Shown in pieces: positions 1-7,917 of a stretch of DNA of 46,825 nucleotides. The notes under the pieces were generated by a model. That model had not been told where the DNA came from and searched no databases. It worked only from the letters and a program-made list of their open reading frames with translations. The DNA is from Acidimicrobiaceae bacterium (GTDB lineage Bacteria; Actinomycetota; Acidimicrobiia; Acidimicrobiales; Ilumatobacteraceae). The stretch is from contig NZZV01000196.1 in NCBI GenBank assembly GCA_002698945.1, positions 1-46,825 on the forward strand, written 5' to 3'. Both the position numbers and the translations under genes were made by a program. Each line of letters begins with the position of its first letter. Position 1 is the stretch's first letter.

Positions 1-414
1 CTCGTCCACCACGACGACGGCTCGTGCCATGACGCCGGCCAGCGGCCCCTCGGTCAGCCGCACGCCGTACTGCTCGGCGAAATCGCTGCGGAAGCCCGAA
101 CCGGTCTTCACGTTCTCGATGCCCTCGGCGCCGCAGAAACGGCCGGCGGCGAAGGGGAGGTCCTCCGAGACGCACAGCACGACCGTGTCCTCGAGACCGG
201 CCGCCTTCTCGTTGAACTGGCGGACGCTCTGGGCGCACGTCGGGGTGTCGATGCTCGGGAAGATGTTGAGGACGACCTTCTTGCCGGCCAGGTCGCTGCT
301 CGAGATCTCACTCAGGTCGCTGCCGACCAGGCTGAACGACGGGGCGGACGAGCCGACGGCCGGCAGGTCGCCATTGGTGTTGAAGGGGTTCCCACGAAGG
401 GTCACTTGTGCCAT
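1..414 (-). CDS. tpx: Thiol peroxidase Tpx (3' end outside window)
   Basis: Atypical 2-Cys peroxiredoxin that reduces hydrogen and alkyl peroxides in the cytoplasm using thioredoxin-type donors. The visible 138 residues carry the family signature SIDTPTC with the peroxidatic Cys60 and the RFCGAEG segment with the resolving Cys94, spaced as in E. coli Tpx (61/95). The N-terminus ([18 protein letters not shown]) is complete; the C-terminal ~30 residues run off the left edge. The ATG at 414 follows a CACAAT box (421-426) by 6 nt, so the mRNA may be leaderless. Both catalytic cysteines are ordinary Cys codons. Family assignment is secure. Confidence 0.95.
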   Translation of the reverse strand, partial: MAQVTLRGNPFNTNGDLPAVGSSAPSFSLVGSDLSEISSSDLAGKKVVLNIFPSIDTPTCAQSVRQFNEKAAGLEDTVVLCVSEDLPFAAGRFCGAEGIENVKTGSGFRSDFAEQYGVRLTEGPLAGVMARAVVVVDE

Positions 415-459
415 CTCGGCATTGTGGCACGCACGGCCGAGTGACGACCATCCGTCGGG

Positions 460-1116
460 TCAGAGTTCGAAGCGACGACCGCGCCACAGGTTGACGGCGA
501 CGGCGGCGGCGGTGATCACGATGCCGGCGATCAACGCCGGTCGCTGATAGCGGTTGAGCCAGTCGAGCACCTCGTCGATCTCGTCGTCGGCGACCTGGGC
601 CACCCCCCACCACAGGATCAGGCGCAGGATCAGTCCGATCGTCACGAGCGCGACCAGACGTGGGATCTTCGTGCGGACCATGCCGGTGATCACCGCCACG
701 AGGTTGGAGCCCGTGAAGAACGGCACCACGACCCACTCCGCCTGGTGGAACATTCGGATCATGTGGTTCATCTGTTCGCGGGAGACACCGAGGAAGCGCC
801 CCATCCAGACGAGCACCTTCGTGCCGTAGGCGCGGCCGATCAGATGGCACACGACGTAGGCGAGGGCCAGGCGGACGAACGCGATGCTCGCGTATGCCCA
901 GAACGAGATGTCGCTGCCGAGTGCGATGAGCAGGTGTCGCACCCGGCTGTGCAGCATCAGGAGCACGGCGGGATGGTCGTCGCCCCACCCGAACGCGACG
1001 GCGGTGCCGATGTAGCCGAGGACGACGAGGACGACCCATGCAGCGATGGCGACCGGTCCCCACCAGGGGACGGGTGCGTCGGGCGCCTCCAGTGGGGAGG
1101 TCTCGGCCTCGGTCAT
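460..1116 (-). CDS. DedA/VTT-like integral membrane protein
   Basis: A 218-residue protein with about five hydrophobic segments (residues ~20-45, 65-95, 120-145, 155-180, 190-212). The block FFTGSNLVAVITGMVR followed by a long hydrophobic helix resembles the re-entrant Arg/Gly region of DedA/SNARE-associated (VTT) proteins, which are linked to lipid scrambling and envelope homeostasis; the match is by eye and the usual glutamate motif is not obvious. I start it at the ATG at 1116 because a TAGCGT box (1124-1129) lies 7 nt upstream; the much longer open frame upstream is antisense to the acyl-CoA synthetase. It is divergent from that gene and not in an obvious operon. Confidence 0.72.
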   Translation of the reverse strand: MTEAETSPLEAPDAPVPWWGPVAIAAWVVLVVLGYIGTAVAFGWGDDHPAVLLMLHSRVRHLLIALGSDISFWAYASIAFVRLALAYVVCHLIGRAYGTKVLVWMGRFLGVSREQMNHMIRMFHQAEWVVVPFFTGSNLVAVITGMVRTKIPRLVALVTIGLILRLILWWGVAQVADDEIDEVLDWLNRYQRPALIAGIVITAAAVAVNLWRGRRFEL

Positions 1117-1123
1117 CGCTCCG

Positions 1124-1129
1124 ACGCTA
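1124..1129 (-). promoter_or_regulatory. -10 box TAGCGT, leaderless-type promoter
   Basis: TAGCGT on the minus strand ends 7 nt before the ATG at 1116. It is half of a divergent pair with TACCGT at 1164-1169. No convincing -35 is seen. Confidence 0.5.
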
Positions 1130-1163
1130 TCGCTCGGCTCGCGGCGCTCGGCGCCGCGTGGAT

Positions 1164-1169
1164 TACCGT
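1164..1169 (+). promoter_or_regulatory. -10 box TACCGT, leaderless-type promoter
   Basis: TACCGT ends 7 nt before the ATG at 1177. The same hexamer at similar distance precedes the starts at 13479, 19033 and 31880. Confidence 0.55.
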
Positions 1170-1176
1170 TCCGGAC

Positions 1177-2805
1177 ATGCAGGGGTTGATGCAAGACGTT
1201 CCGATGACGATCACGCACTTGTTCGATCGTGCCGAGCAGTACCACCGCCACAAGGAGATCGTGACCGCCACCGGGTCGGGGCGCGAGCGGATCACTTACG
1301 GCGACTGGGCCGAGCGCACCCGCCGGCTGGGCGGCGTGCTCGACGACCTCGGCATCACCGACGACGGGCGGGTCGCGACCTTCGCGTGGAACACCGCGCG
1401 CCACCTCGAGCTCTACTTCGCGGCGCCGTGCACCGGCCGGGTGCTGCACACCCTGAACATCCGGCTGTTCCCCGAGCAACTCACCTACATCGTCAACCAC
1501 GCCGACGACGAGGTCATCTTCGTCGACCGCTCGTTGCTCGCCCTCCTGGCCCCGCTCCTGCCGACCTTCGAGCGGCTGAAGCACCTCGTGTTGATGGACG
1601 ACGGTGTCGGTGACATCCCCGACGATCTCAACGGACACGAGCTGCTCGACTACGAGCAACTGCTGTCGGCGGCGTCGCCGGTCGAGTTCACCGTCGACGA
1701 CGAGCACCGGGCGGCGAGCATGTGCTACACGAGCGGCACGACCGGCAATCCGAAAGGCGTGCTCTACAGCCATCGCAGCACGTTCCTGCACACGATGGGG
1801 GCGATGACCGCCGACTCGCTCGGCGCTCGCGAGTCCGACGTGATCCTGCCCGTCGTCCCGATGTTCCACGCCAACGCCTGGGGCCTCGCCCACGCCGGCG
1901 TCGCGGCCGGCTCGTCGCTCGTGATGCCCGGCCCCGACCTGTCCGGCCCGGCGATCGCCGACCTGATCGTCGACGAGCACGTCACCGTCGCTGCAGGTGT
2001 GCCGACGATCTGGATGCAGGTCCTCCCCGAGCTGAAGGGCCGCGACACGTCGTCGTTGCGGGCGATCCCCTGCGGCGGATCGGCGGTCCCCAAGGCGCTG
2101 TCGGAGGCATATCGCGAACAGCTCGGCCTGCCGATCCTCCAGGCGTGGGGGATGACCGAGACGAGCCCGATCGCCGCCGTGTGTCAGCTCGACGCCGACG
2201 AACACTCACTGCCGGTGGAGGAGCAGGCCGACCTGCGCACGATGGTCGGTCGCATCAACTTCGGTGTCGAGATGCGCGTGGTCGACCCCGACACGCAGGA
2301 GCCGGTGCCGTGGGATGGCGAGAGTTCCGGTGAGCTCCAGTGTCGCGGCAACTGGATCGCCGCCACGTACTACAACGACGAGCGGGTGGGGGAGAGCTTC
2401 ACCGCCGACGGCTGGTTGCGCACGGGCGACGTCGCTGCCGTCGACGCTCGGGGACGTATCCGCCTCGTCGACCGCACCAAGGACCTCATCAAGTCGGGCG
2501 GCGAGTGGATCTCGTCGGTGGAGCTCGAGAACGAGCTGATGGCGCACCCGAAGATCGCCGAGGCAGCGGTCATCGGGGTGCCCCACGCTCGCTGGTCCGA
2601 GCGTCCGCTTGCGTGCGTCGTGGTGGCTCCCGGTGAGGAGATCACCAAGGACGAGGTGCTCGAGTACCTCGCCGGCAAGGTCGCGAAATGGCAGTTGCCC
2701 GACGACGTCGTGTTCATCGACGAGGTGCCCAAGACGAGCGTCGGGAAGTTCTCGAAGAAGACCCTGCGCGACGAATTCGGGGCTTACGTGCTGCCCGGTC
2801 AGTGA
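1177..2805 (+). CDS. Fatty-acyl-CoA synthetase (AMP-binding, ANL superfamily)
   Basis: Activates a fatty or related carboxylic acid to its CoA thioester through an acyl-adenylate. The 542 residues show the whole ANL set: P-loop TSGTTGNPKG (185-194), WGMTETSP (324-331), GWLRTGD (412-418) and the C-terminal catalytic Lys524 in the GKFSKK context. The start MQGLMQDVPMTI matches the usual N-terminus of medium/long-chain ligases and lies 7 nt behind a TACCGT box, so I reject the 144-codon upstream extension of the frame. Substrate chain length cannot be read from sequence. A hairpin at 2821-2849 probably ends the transcript. Confidence 0.93.
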   Translation: MQGLMQDVPMTITHLFDRAEQYHRHKEIVTATGSGRERITYGDWAERTRRLGGVLDDLGITDDGRVATFAWNTARHLELYFAAPCTGRVLHTLNIRLFPEQLTYIVNHADDEVIFVDRSLLALLAPLLPTFERLKHLVLMDDGVGDIPDDLNGHELLDYEQLLSAASPVEFTVDDEHRAASMCYTSGTTGNPKGVLYSHRSTFLHTMGAMTADSLGARESDVILPVVPMFHANAWGLAHAGVAAGSSLVMPGPDLSGPAIADLIVDEHVTVAAGVPTIWMQVLPELKGRDTSSLRAIPCGGSAVPKALSEAYREQLGLPILQAWGMTETSPIAAVCQLDADEHSLPVEEQADLRTMVGRINFGVEMRVVDPDTQEPVPWDGESSGELQCRGNWIAATYYNDERVGESFTADGWLRTGDVAAVDARGRIRLVDRTKDLIKSGGEWISSVELENELMAHPKIAEAAVIGVPHARWSERPLACVVVAPGEEITKDEVLEYLAGKVAKWQLPDDVVFIDEVPKTSVGKFSKKTLRDEFGAYVLPGQ

Positions 2806-2820
2806 CGTCGTTCCGGAAAT

Positions 2821-2849
2821 AACGCGCGTGTACGTGCAACACGCGCGTT
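2821..2849 (+). terminator. Hairpin terminator after the acyl-CoA synthetase
   Basis: Perfect 11-bp stem (2821-2831 with 2839-2849, AACGCGCGTGT/ACACGCGCGTT) around a 7-nt loop, 15 nt after the stop codon. No strong U tract follows, as is common in high-GC actinobacteria. Confidence 0.6.
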
Positions 2850-2871
2850 CTGTCGTCCATCATGTGCCCTC

Positions 2872-3477
2872 GTGAGAACGTTGTTTTTCAGGAAGACACC
2901 GACGGGGACGACCTTGACGAAGACGACGGCGCTCGTGAGGAAGGGCCTCATCGTGGCCGTCGTGACGCCGCTCGTGCTGGCCGCCTGCGGCGACGATGCC
3001 AACGATGCCGGCGTCGCCACCCGACAGCTCGAGTCCCGCCTCGCCGCCGCACAGGCCCGGACCGACGACGAACCGGCGAGCACCGAGACGACGTCCGACG
3101 TCACGACCGTCGACGGAGCCGAGGCGACCTCTGCACCGGGCACCACGGGCACCGCGGCCACCCCGGTGACGACCGCGCCCACCGTCGAGCCGACCGGCGT
3201 CCTCGTGCCGGTCATCGGACTCGACAACTCGTTCCGACCCCAGGTCGTCGAGGTGAACGTCGGTGACGAGGTCGTCTGGGAGAACCGCGGGATCAACGAA
3301 CACGACGTCCTGATGGTGCAGGACAGCGCATCCCCGTTCGGGGTCGAGGTCGCGGACTTCCAACCCGGCGACGTCTACTCCCATGTCTTCACCGAGCCCG
3401 GTGAGTTCAATTACTACTGTTCGATCCACGGCAACGAGACCGTGGGCATGGTCGGCACCGTCATCGTGACGGGCTGA
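2872..3477 (+). CDS. Cupredoxin-domain lipoprotein (plastocyanin/azurin type)
   Basis: Probable type-1 copper electron-transfer or copper-binding lipoprotein on the outside of the cytoplasmic membrane. Residues 24-39 form a signal peptide ending in the lipobox LAAC (lipidated Cys39); residues ~65-108 are a Thr/Ala/Pro-rich linker; residues ~110-201 are one cupredoxin domain with the four expected ligands His144 (NEHD), Cys183, His186 and Met193 (CSIH then VGM). The GTG start lies 8 nt after CATCAT (2858-2863). It leads a row of three secreted proteins (3506, 5016), with only 28 nt to the next gene. The redox partner is unknown; no oxidase or nitrite-reductase gene is nearby. Confidence 0.88.
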   Translation: MRTLFFRKTPTGTTLTKTTALVRKGLIVAVVTPLVLAACGDDANDAGVATRQLESRLAAAQARTDDEPASTETTSDVTTVDGAEATSAPGTTGTAATPVTTAPTVEPTGVLVPVIGLDNSFRPQVVEVNVGDEVVWENRGINEHDVLMVQDSASPFGVEVADFQPGDVYSHVFTEPGEFNYYCSIHGNETVGMVGTVIVTG

Positions 3478-3505
3478 ACACGATCCATCCACCCGAGGAG
3501 GACCC

Positions 3506-5050
3506 TTGAAGAAACTCGCGACACTTGCTGTGTGTGGGGGCTTGCTGATGGCGAGTTGTGGCAGCGACGGGGAGTCGACCGAGTCGGCGACCACCGACGC
3601 CGACACGACCGAGGCGACGGCGGACACGACCGACGCCCCCGCAACGACGCTCGCCGAGACGACGGCGCCCACCACCGAGGGCACGACGGAGACGACGACG
3701 CCAACGACCGACACCACGACCGACCCCCCGACCGACACCACGGTCGAGACGCCGGAGACGACCGTTGCCGAGGGCGACGACGACGGTGTGTATTGGGTGC
3801 CGGCCGAGTACGACACCATCCAGGCCGCGGTCGACGCCGCCCAGCCGGGTGAACTCGTCATGATCGAACCCGGCACGTACGTCGAAGCGGTCGACGTCGA
3901 GACCGACGAACTGACCATCCGCGGGACCGACCGCGACGGCGTCGTGCTCGACGGGCAGCTCGAACTCGACAACGGCATCCGCGTGCTCGGCGCAAATGGC
4001 GTCGCCGTCGAGAACCTGACGACGATCAACTACACCAACAACGGCTTGTTCTGGGTGTCGTCGGAGGGATATCGGGCGTCGTACATCACCACGTACCGCA
4101 CCGGTGATTACGGCATCTACGCGTTCGATTCGGTGAAGGGACAGATCGAGCACTCGCACACGATCGGCAGCCGCGACGCCGGTGTCTACATCGGTCAGTG
4201 CTATCCCTGCGACGCCGTCATCACTGACGTCATCTCGTCGCACAACGGGCTCGGCTACTCGGGTACGAACTCGGGTGGCAACCTGCTGATCGTCAACTCG
4301 ACGTGGCACAACAACCGGGCCGGCATCGTCCCGAACTCCGGCAGCTACGAGCTCTGCTACCCCGAGCGTGAGACGACGATCGTCGGCAACGTGCTCTACG
4401 ACAACAACCAGCCCGACACCGCGGCGATCGACGTCGCACTGTTGGCGCAGGGCAACGGCATCCTGGTCGCCGGTGGCATCGGCAACGTGATCGAGCGCAA
4501 CCGCGTCGACGACCACTTCCGCACCGGCATCGGCCTCGTGCCGTACCTCGAAGAGACGCCGAACGACGATCTGCCGACCGAGGACGAATGGGACCTCCCG
4601 TGCGACGAGCAGAAGAACCTGGAGATCAACATCCCCGACGGCCCGATCCTGTGGGACTCGTTCGACAACATCGTGCGCGACAACGTCGTGACGGGAAGTG
4701 GGGAGGCCGACCTCGCCGTTGCCTCGGCCGACGGCGACATCTCGACGTTCCGCAACTGCTGGGCCGGCAACGAGTTCACGACGAGCGCGCCGCTCGAACT
4801 CGAGTCCCTGGCGCCGTGCGACGGCGAGGGGCGCGGAGACTGGACCGCCGGCGACCTCAACGTGATCCGTTGGCTCGCCGAACAGGCCGACCTGCCGGGC
4901 GAGGTGCCGTGGCAGGAAGCCCCGCTCCCCGAGCTGGGTGAGCACGAGAACATGCCCGACGCCGAGACGGCGCCGCCGAGCCCGGCGACCGACGTCCCCT
5001 TCTCGGTCGACCTCGATGCGATCACCGTTCCGGAACTCCCGAACGGCTGA
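3506..5050 (+). CDS. NosD-like right-handed parallel beta-helix lipoprotein
   Basis: A 514-residue secreted protein. The signal peptide ends in the lipobox LMASC (Cys18). Residues ~22-92 are a Thr/Glu/Asp-rich low-complexity linker of TT and ETT repeats. From ~95 on there is a pectin-lyase-like beta-helix: the family entry YDTIQAAVDAAQPGELVMIEPG and repeated N/G-containing turns (NNGLFW, RDAGVYIGQ, RAGIVPN, GIGNVIERN). Such folds act as polysaccharide lyases, adhesins or copper-site maturation factors (NosD); no catalytic residues are evident, so function is open. TTG start with a strong GAGGAGG (3495-3501) 4 nt upstream. The preceding cupredoxin gene makes a metal-related role possible but unproven. 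Confidence 0.85.
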   Translation: MKKLATLAVCGGLLMASCGSDGESTESATTDADTTEATADTTDAPATTLAETTAPTTEGTTETTTPTTDTTTDPPTDTTVETPETTVAEGDDDGVYWVPAEYDTIQAAVDAAQPGELVMIEPGTYVEAVDVETDELTIRGTDRDGVVLDGQLELDNGIRVLGANGVAVENLTTINYTNNGLFWVSSEGYRASYITTYRTGDYGIYAFDSVKGQIEHSHTIGSRDAGVYIGQCYPCDAVITDVISSHNGLGYSGTNSGGNLLIVNSTWHNNRAGIVPNSGSYELCYPERETTIVGNVLYDNNQPDTAAIDVALLAQGNGILVAGGIGNVIERNRVDDHFRTGIGLVPYLEETPNDDLPTEDEWDLPCDEQKNLEINIPDGPILWDSFDNIVRDNVVTGSGEADLAVASADGDISTFRNCWAGNEFTTSAPLELESLAPCDGEGRGDWTAGDLNVIRWLAEQADLPGEVPWQEAPLPELGEHENMPDAETAPPSPATDVPFSVDLDAITVPELPNG

Positions 5051-5972
5051 CCGCGGCCCATCCACCGTCGCCACCGTCGTCGCGTCCGTGGCGACGGTGG
5101 CGACAGTGATGGCCGGCTGTGGTTCGTCCGCCCCCGAACTGGCGGGGTCGGACGAACCGGCCGTCGAGTCGGAAGTTGCCGTCGACGCGCCCGACCGCGT
5201 GCTCACCGGTCCACAGGGCACGCGTGGACAGTTCGTCGTCGAGTGCGGCTTCGATCGCTTCCGTGCGGACGATCCGATCGTCCATCCCGGGCAGGCGGGC
5301 GCCAGTCACCTGCACCAGTTCTTCGGCGCGGTCGACGTGTCCGTCGAGTCGACCTACGACGGCATGCTCGCGGGCGATACGACCTGCGATCAGCTGGCCG
5401 ATACGGCGTCGTACTGGACGCCGACCCTGCTCGACGCGAACGGTGCCCCCGTCGAGCCGCTCCGAGCGGTCGCCTACTACCGCGCCGGACCCGACATCGA
5501 ACCGACGTCGGTCGTCCCGTATCCGCCGGACTTGATGATGGTGGCGGGAGATCACACGGCGATCGAACCGCAGCCGCTGTCGATCGTCGCGTGGTCGTGC
5601 GAGTCGGGTGGCCGGCGCGAGGCTCGCCCGTTCGACTGCACCGGCGCGCCGAGCCTGCGGATGTGGATCACGTTCCAGGACTGCTGGAACGGCGTGGACG
5701 AGCGCAGCCCGATCGTGCCGCAGCCGTCGATGCACGTCGCCTACTCGACGGCGGGGGAGTGTCCCGAGTCGCACCCGGTGCCGATCCCGCAGCTCCAGTT
5801 GGCGATCGACTTTCCCGTGCCACCCGCCGATCAGCTCGACGATCTCGCATTGTCGTCGGGCAACATCCTCTCCGGCCACGCCGACTTCTGGAACGCGTGG
5901 CACCAGGACAAGCTTCGCAACGAGGTCGTCAACTGCATCCACCGCGACCTCCCCTGCGGCATCAGCGGCTGA
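5016..5972 (+). CDS. DUF1996-type secreted lipoprotein
   Basis: A 318-residue lipoprotein with a DUF1996-like core: DDPIVHPGQAGASHLHQFFG near residues 88-107, a His-containing block typical of this family, then several Trp/Cys-rich segments. Function of the family is unknown; members are secreted in fungi and actinobacteria. I start it at the ATG at 5016, overlapping the beta-helix gene by 35 nt, because this gives a proper signal peptide (basic MRSPFRNSRTADR, a Val/Ala/Thr hydrophobic core, lipobox VMAGC with Cys35). The hydrophobic core is encoded by a perfect DNA palindrome (5062-5100). It closes the three-lipoprotein row and is probably co-transcribed with it. Confidence 0.75.
   Translation: MRSPFRNSRTADRGPSTVATVVASVATVATVMAGCGSSAPELAGSDEPAVESEVAVDAPDRVLTGPQGTRGQFVVECGFDRFRADDPIVHPGQAGASHLHQFFGAVDVSVESTYDGMLAGDTTCDQLADTASYWTPTLLDANGAPVEPLRAVAYYRAGPDIEPTSVVPYPPDLMMVAGDHTAIEPQPLSIVAWSCESGGRREARPFDCTGAPSLRMWITFQDCWNGVDERSPIVPQPSMHVAYSTAGECPESHPVPIPQLQLAIDFPVPPADQLDDLALSSGNILSGHADFWNAWHQDKLRNEVVNCIHRDLPCGISG
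5062..5100 (+). repeat. Perfect 13-bp inverted repeat inside a signal-peptide coding region
   Basis: Arms 5062-5074 and 5088-5100 (core CACCGTCGCCAC/GTGGCGACGGTG) around 13 nt. It begins 11 nt after the stop codon of the beta-helix gene and encodes the hydrophobic core of the next protein's signal peptide. It may act as an attenuator between the two genes. Confidence 0.6.
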
Positions 5973-5987
5973 TCAGAACCCGGCCCC

Positions 5988-6017
5988 TTGACGATGAGAC
6001 ACAAACTGTCTTAGTGT
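5988..6017 (+). promoter_or_regulatory. Promoter of the TetR-diiron operon
   Basis: -35 TTGACG (5988-5993), 18-bp spacer, -10 TAGTGT (6012-6017), then 8 nt to the ATG at 6026. One of the best-formed promoters in the window; overlapped by the palindrome at 5995-6021. Confidence 0.75.
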
Positions 6018-6021
6018 CTCA
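5995..6021. promoter_or_regulatory. Palindromic TetR operator
   Basis: Outer half sites TGAGACAC (5995-6002) and GTGTCTCA (6014-6021) are perfect inverted repeats 11 nt apart; an inner pair AGACA/TGTCT (5997-6001, 6007-6011) lies between. The site covers the spacer and -10, so bound repressor would exclude RNA polymerase. Autoregulation by the adjacent TetR is inferred. Confidence 0.75.
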
Positions 6022-6025
6022 CACC

Positions 6026-6613
6026 ATGGGGGCGACCGACCTGGAGACACGTGTACTCGACGCCACCAAGTCGTGCTGCGAGCGATTCGGCATGGGCAAG
6101 GTCACGATCGACGACATCTGCGATGCGTGCGGCGTGTCCCGGGCGACGATCTACCGGCTCTTCCCGGGTGGCCGTGACGTCCTGTTCGAGGCGTTGCGGG
6201 TTCGTGAGCTGACCGAGTTCTTCGACGTTCTGACCGCCGGCGCCGACGGCGTCGACGACATCGAGGATCTCGTCGTGACGCTCGTCGTGGTCGCCACCCG
6301 CGAGCTGCGCGCCGACGAGCACCTTGCGCTCATGTTGGCGTCGGAACCCGGAGACGTCCTGTCCCAGCTCACGGTCGACGGCTTCCCCCGCATCATCCGG
6401 GTCGCAACCGACTACCTGATGCCGCTCCTCGCCCCGTACCTCGATCCCCGATTCGCCGAGCAACTGATCGAGCTGCTCGTCCGCACCGTCATCTCGTACT
6501 TCCTTGCACCGAGCGAGCACGTCGACCTCGGTGACCCCGATTCCGCCCGGGCGTTCCTGCGCCCGGGACTCGCACTGCTCCCACCCCGACCCTCCGAGAG
6601 GACATTCACATGA
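6026..6613 (+). CDS. TetR/AcrR-family transcriptional regulator
   Basis: A 195-residue ligand-responsive repressor. The N-terminal helix-turn-helix is clear (VTIDDICDACGVSRATIYRLF, residues ~30-50); the C-terminal all-helical region is the ligand/dimer domain. The ATG at 6026 lies directly behind a promoter overlapped by a palindrome, which argues for autoregulation. Its stop codon overlaps the next start as ATGA (6610-6613), so the ferritin-like diiron protein is translationally coupled and is the likely regulated target. The inducer is unknown; a fatty or hydrophobic substrate of the diiron enzyme would be a reasonable guess. Confidence 0.9.
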   Translation: MGATDLETRVLDATKSCCERFGMGKVTIDDICDACGVSRATIYRLFPGGRDVLFEALRVRELTEFFDVLTAGADGVDDIEDLVVTLVVVATRELRADEHLALMLASEPGDVLSQLTVDGFPRIIRVATDYLMPLLAPYLDPRFAEQLIELLVRTVISYFLAPSEHVDLGDPDSARAFLRPGLALLPPRPSERTFT

Positions 6614-7755
6614 CCGACACCTTCTCCACCAACGAAGAGATCATCGGCCGCGCCGACATCAACGACATCGAGGCGATTCTGTCGATCTCGAACAGCGACG
6701 TCGACGAGGTCGAGCACATCGTCAAGGACAACGCCGACGCGATCTTCACGTGGGACTACTCGCTCGCACGGCCCCAGCTGCGCAAGCTGTACGAGAAGGC
6801 CAAGACCGGGCAGTGGAACGGCTCGACCGACCTCGACTGGGACGCCGACATCGACATCGAGAAGGTCGTCAGCGCCGACCAGGCTGCGTCGTCGGCCGGT
6901 TTCACCGCCGACCACTACGAGGGCACGGTCGTCGAGAAGTGGGGCGACAAGGAGTGGCTCGCGTTCGGCATCGACCAGCGTCGCTGGACGCTGTCGCAGT
7001 TCCTCCACGGCGAGCAGGGCGCGCTGCTCTGCACCGCCAAGATCGTGGAGACCGTGCCGTGGTACGACGCCAAGCTGTACGCGGCGACCCAGACCATGGA
7101 CGAGGCCCGCCACGTCGAGGTGTTCCACCGGTACCTCGACGAGAAGATGGGCGGCGAGTTCCAGGTCAACGCCCACCTACGCATGTTGCTCGACGACATC
7201 ATCGAGGACAGCCGATGGGACATGACCTACCTCGGCATGCAGGTCATGGTCGAGGGCCTGGCGCTCGCGGCGTTCGGGTTCATGCACCAGATGACGGAGG
7301 AGCCGCTGCTCAAGAAGCTGCTCCGGTATGTCATGAGTGACGAGGCCCGCCACGTCGCGTTCGGCGTGCTCTCGCTCAAGGAGGTGTACGACGGCATGTC
7401 GGACGCCGAGATGAAGGAACGTCAGGAGTTCGCGTTCGAGGCGGCGATCCGCATGCGCGACCGCTTCCTCTCCCAGGAGGTCTGGGAGAAGCACGGGGTG
7501 AACCCGAAAGACGTCGTGCCGCTCGTCCTCAAAGACCCGACCCGCGACCTGTTCCAGCAGATGCTGTTCAGCAAGATCGTGCCGAACTGCAAGAAGCTCG
7601 GCCTGCTCGACCGCAACGACCAGTGGTTGCGCCGCCGGTTCGAGGAGATGAACGTCATCCAGTTCGAGGACTGGGAGGACACGGGCTCGGAATACATCAA
7701 GTTCGAACTCGAAGGCGAAGGACAGCAAGGCGAGCAGCTCCAGCCCGTGACGTGA
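6610..7755 (+). CDS. Ferritin-like (R2-like) diiron carboxylate protein
   Basis: A 381-residue soluble protein of the ferritin-like superfamily with a complete diiron ligand set: Glu135 (HGEQ), Glu165 and His168 (DEARH), Glu215 (VEGLA), Glu245 and His248 (second DEARH). The duplicated E..ExxH arrangement is that of ribonucleotide-reductase R2, R2-like ligand-binding oxidases and AurF/acyl-ACP-desaturase-like oxygenases. It lacks the obvious C-terminal features of NrdB, and no nrdA is present, so an oxygenase or oxidase is more likely than an RNR subunit. Coupled by ATGA overlap to the TetR gene. Substrate unknown. Confidence 0.85.
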   Translation: MTDTFSTNEEIIGRADINDIEAILSISNSDVDEVEHIVKDNADAIFTWDYSLARPQLRKLYEKAKTGQWNGSTDLDWDADIDIEKVVSADQAASSAGFTADHYEGTVVEKWGDKEWLAFGIDQRRWTLSQFLHGEQGALLCTAKIVETVPWYDAKLYAATQTMDEARHVEVFHRYLDEKMGGEFQVNAHLRMLLDDIIEDSRWDMTYLGMQVMVEGLALAAFGFMHQMTEEPLLKKLLRYVMSDEARHVAFGVLSLKEVYDGMSDAEMKERQEFAFEAAIRMRDRFLSQEVWEKHGVNPKDVVPLVLKDPTRDLFQQMLFSKIVPNCKKLGLLDRNDQWLRRRFEEMNVIQFEDWEDTGSEYIKFELEGEGQQGEQLQPVT

Positions 7756-7798
7756 TGTCGAGGTGAGCTCGAAGCTTCGCCTCGCTCAGAGCGGATCT

Positions 7799-7835
7799 GC
7801 GGAACGGGTTGGGACCCAGCCCAGCCCGGTTCCGC
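7799..7835 (+). terminator. Hairpin after the diiron gene
   Basis: GCGGAACGGG (7799-7808) pairs with CCCGGTTCCGC (7825-7835) with one bulged G, around a loop that itself contains GGGA/CCC pairings. It lies 43 nt after the stop and likely ends the operon. The rest of the 162-nt gap holds only the downstream promoter. Confidence 0.5.
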
Positions 7836-7881
7836 TCACGGCCCACGTCCTGCAGCGACTCGGGCTCTGGCCCGATTCCAC

Positions 7882-7910
7882 TTGACAGTCCCCGTTCAGA
7901 CGGGTTCTGT
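7882..7910 (+). promoter_or_regulatory. Promoter of the methyltransferase gene
   Basis: -35 TTGACA (7882-7887, perfect consensus), 17-bp spacer, -10 TTCTGT (7905-7910), then 7 nt to a GTG at 7918. The TTG that could open the longer reading frame is the first half of this -35 box. Confidence 0.7.
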
Positions 7911-7917
7911 GCAGGGT

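Noticed and set aside
1117-2205. Upstream extension of the DedA-like frame by ~360 codons
   Set aside because: It is antisense to the acyl-CoA synthetase; the promoter and membrane protein both point to ATG 1116.
6610-7755. Ribonucleotide reductase R2 subunit
   Set aside because: No nrdA nearby and a TetR-coupled context; ligands alone do not distinguish R2 from R2-like oxygenases.
7882-7917. TTG start for the methyltransferase
   Set aside because: The TTG is the start of a consensus TTGACA -35 with a 17-bp spacer to TTCTGT; GTG 7918 gives the usual family N-terminus.
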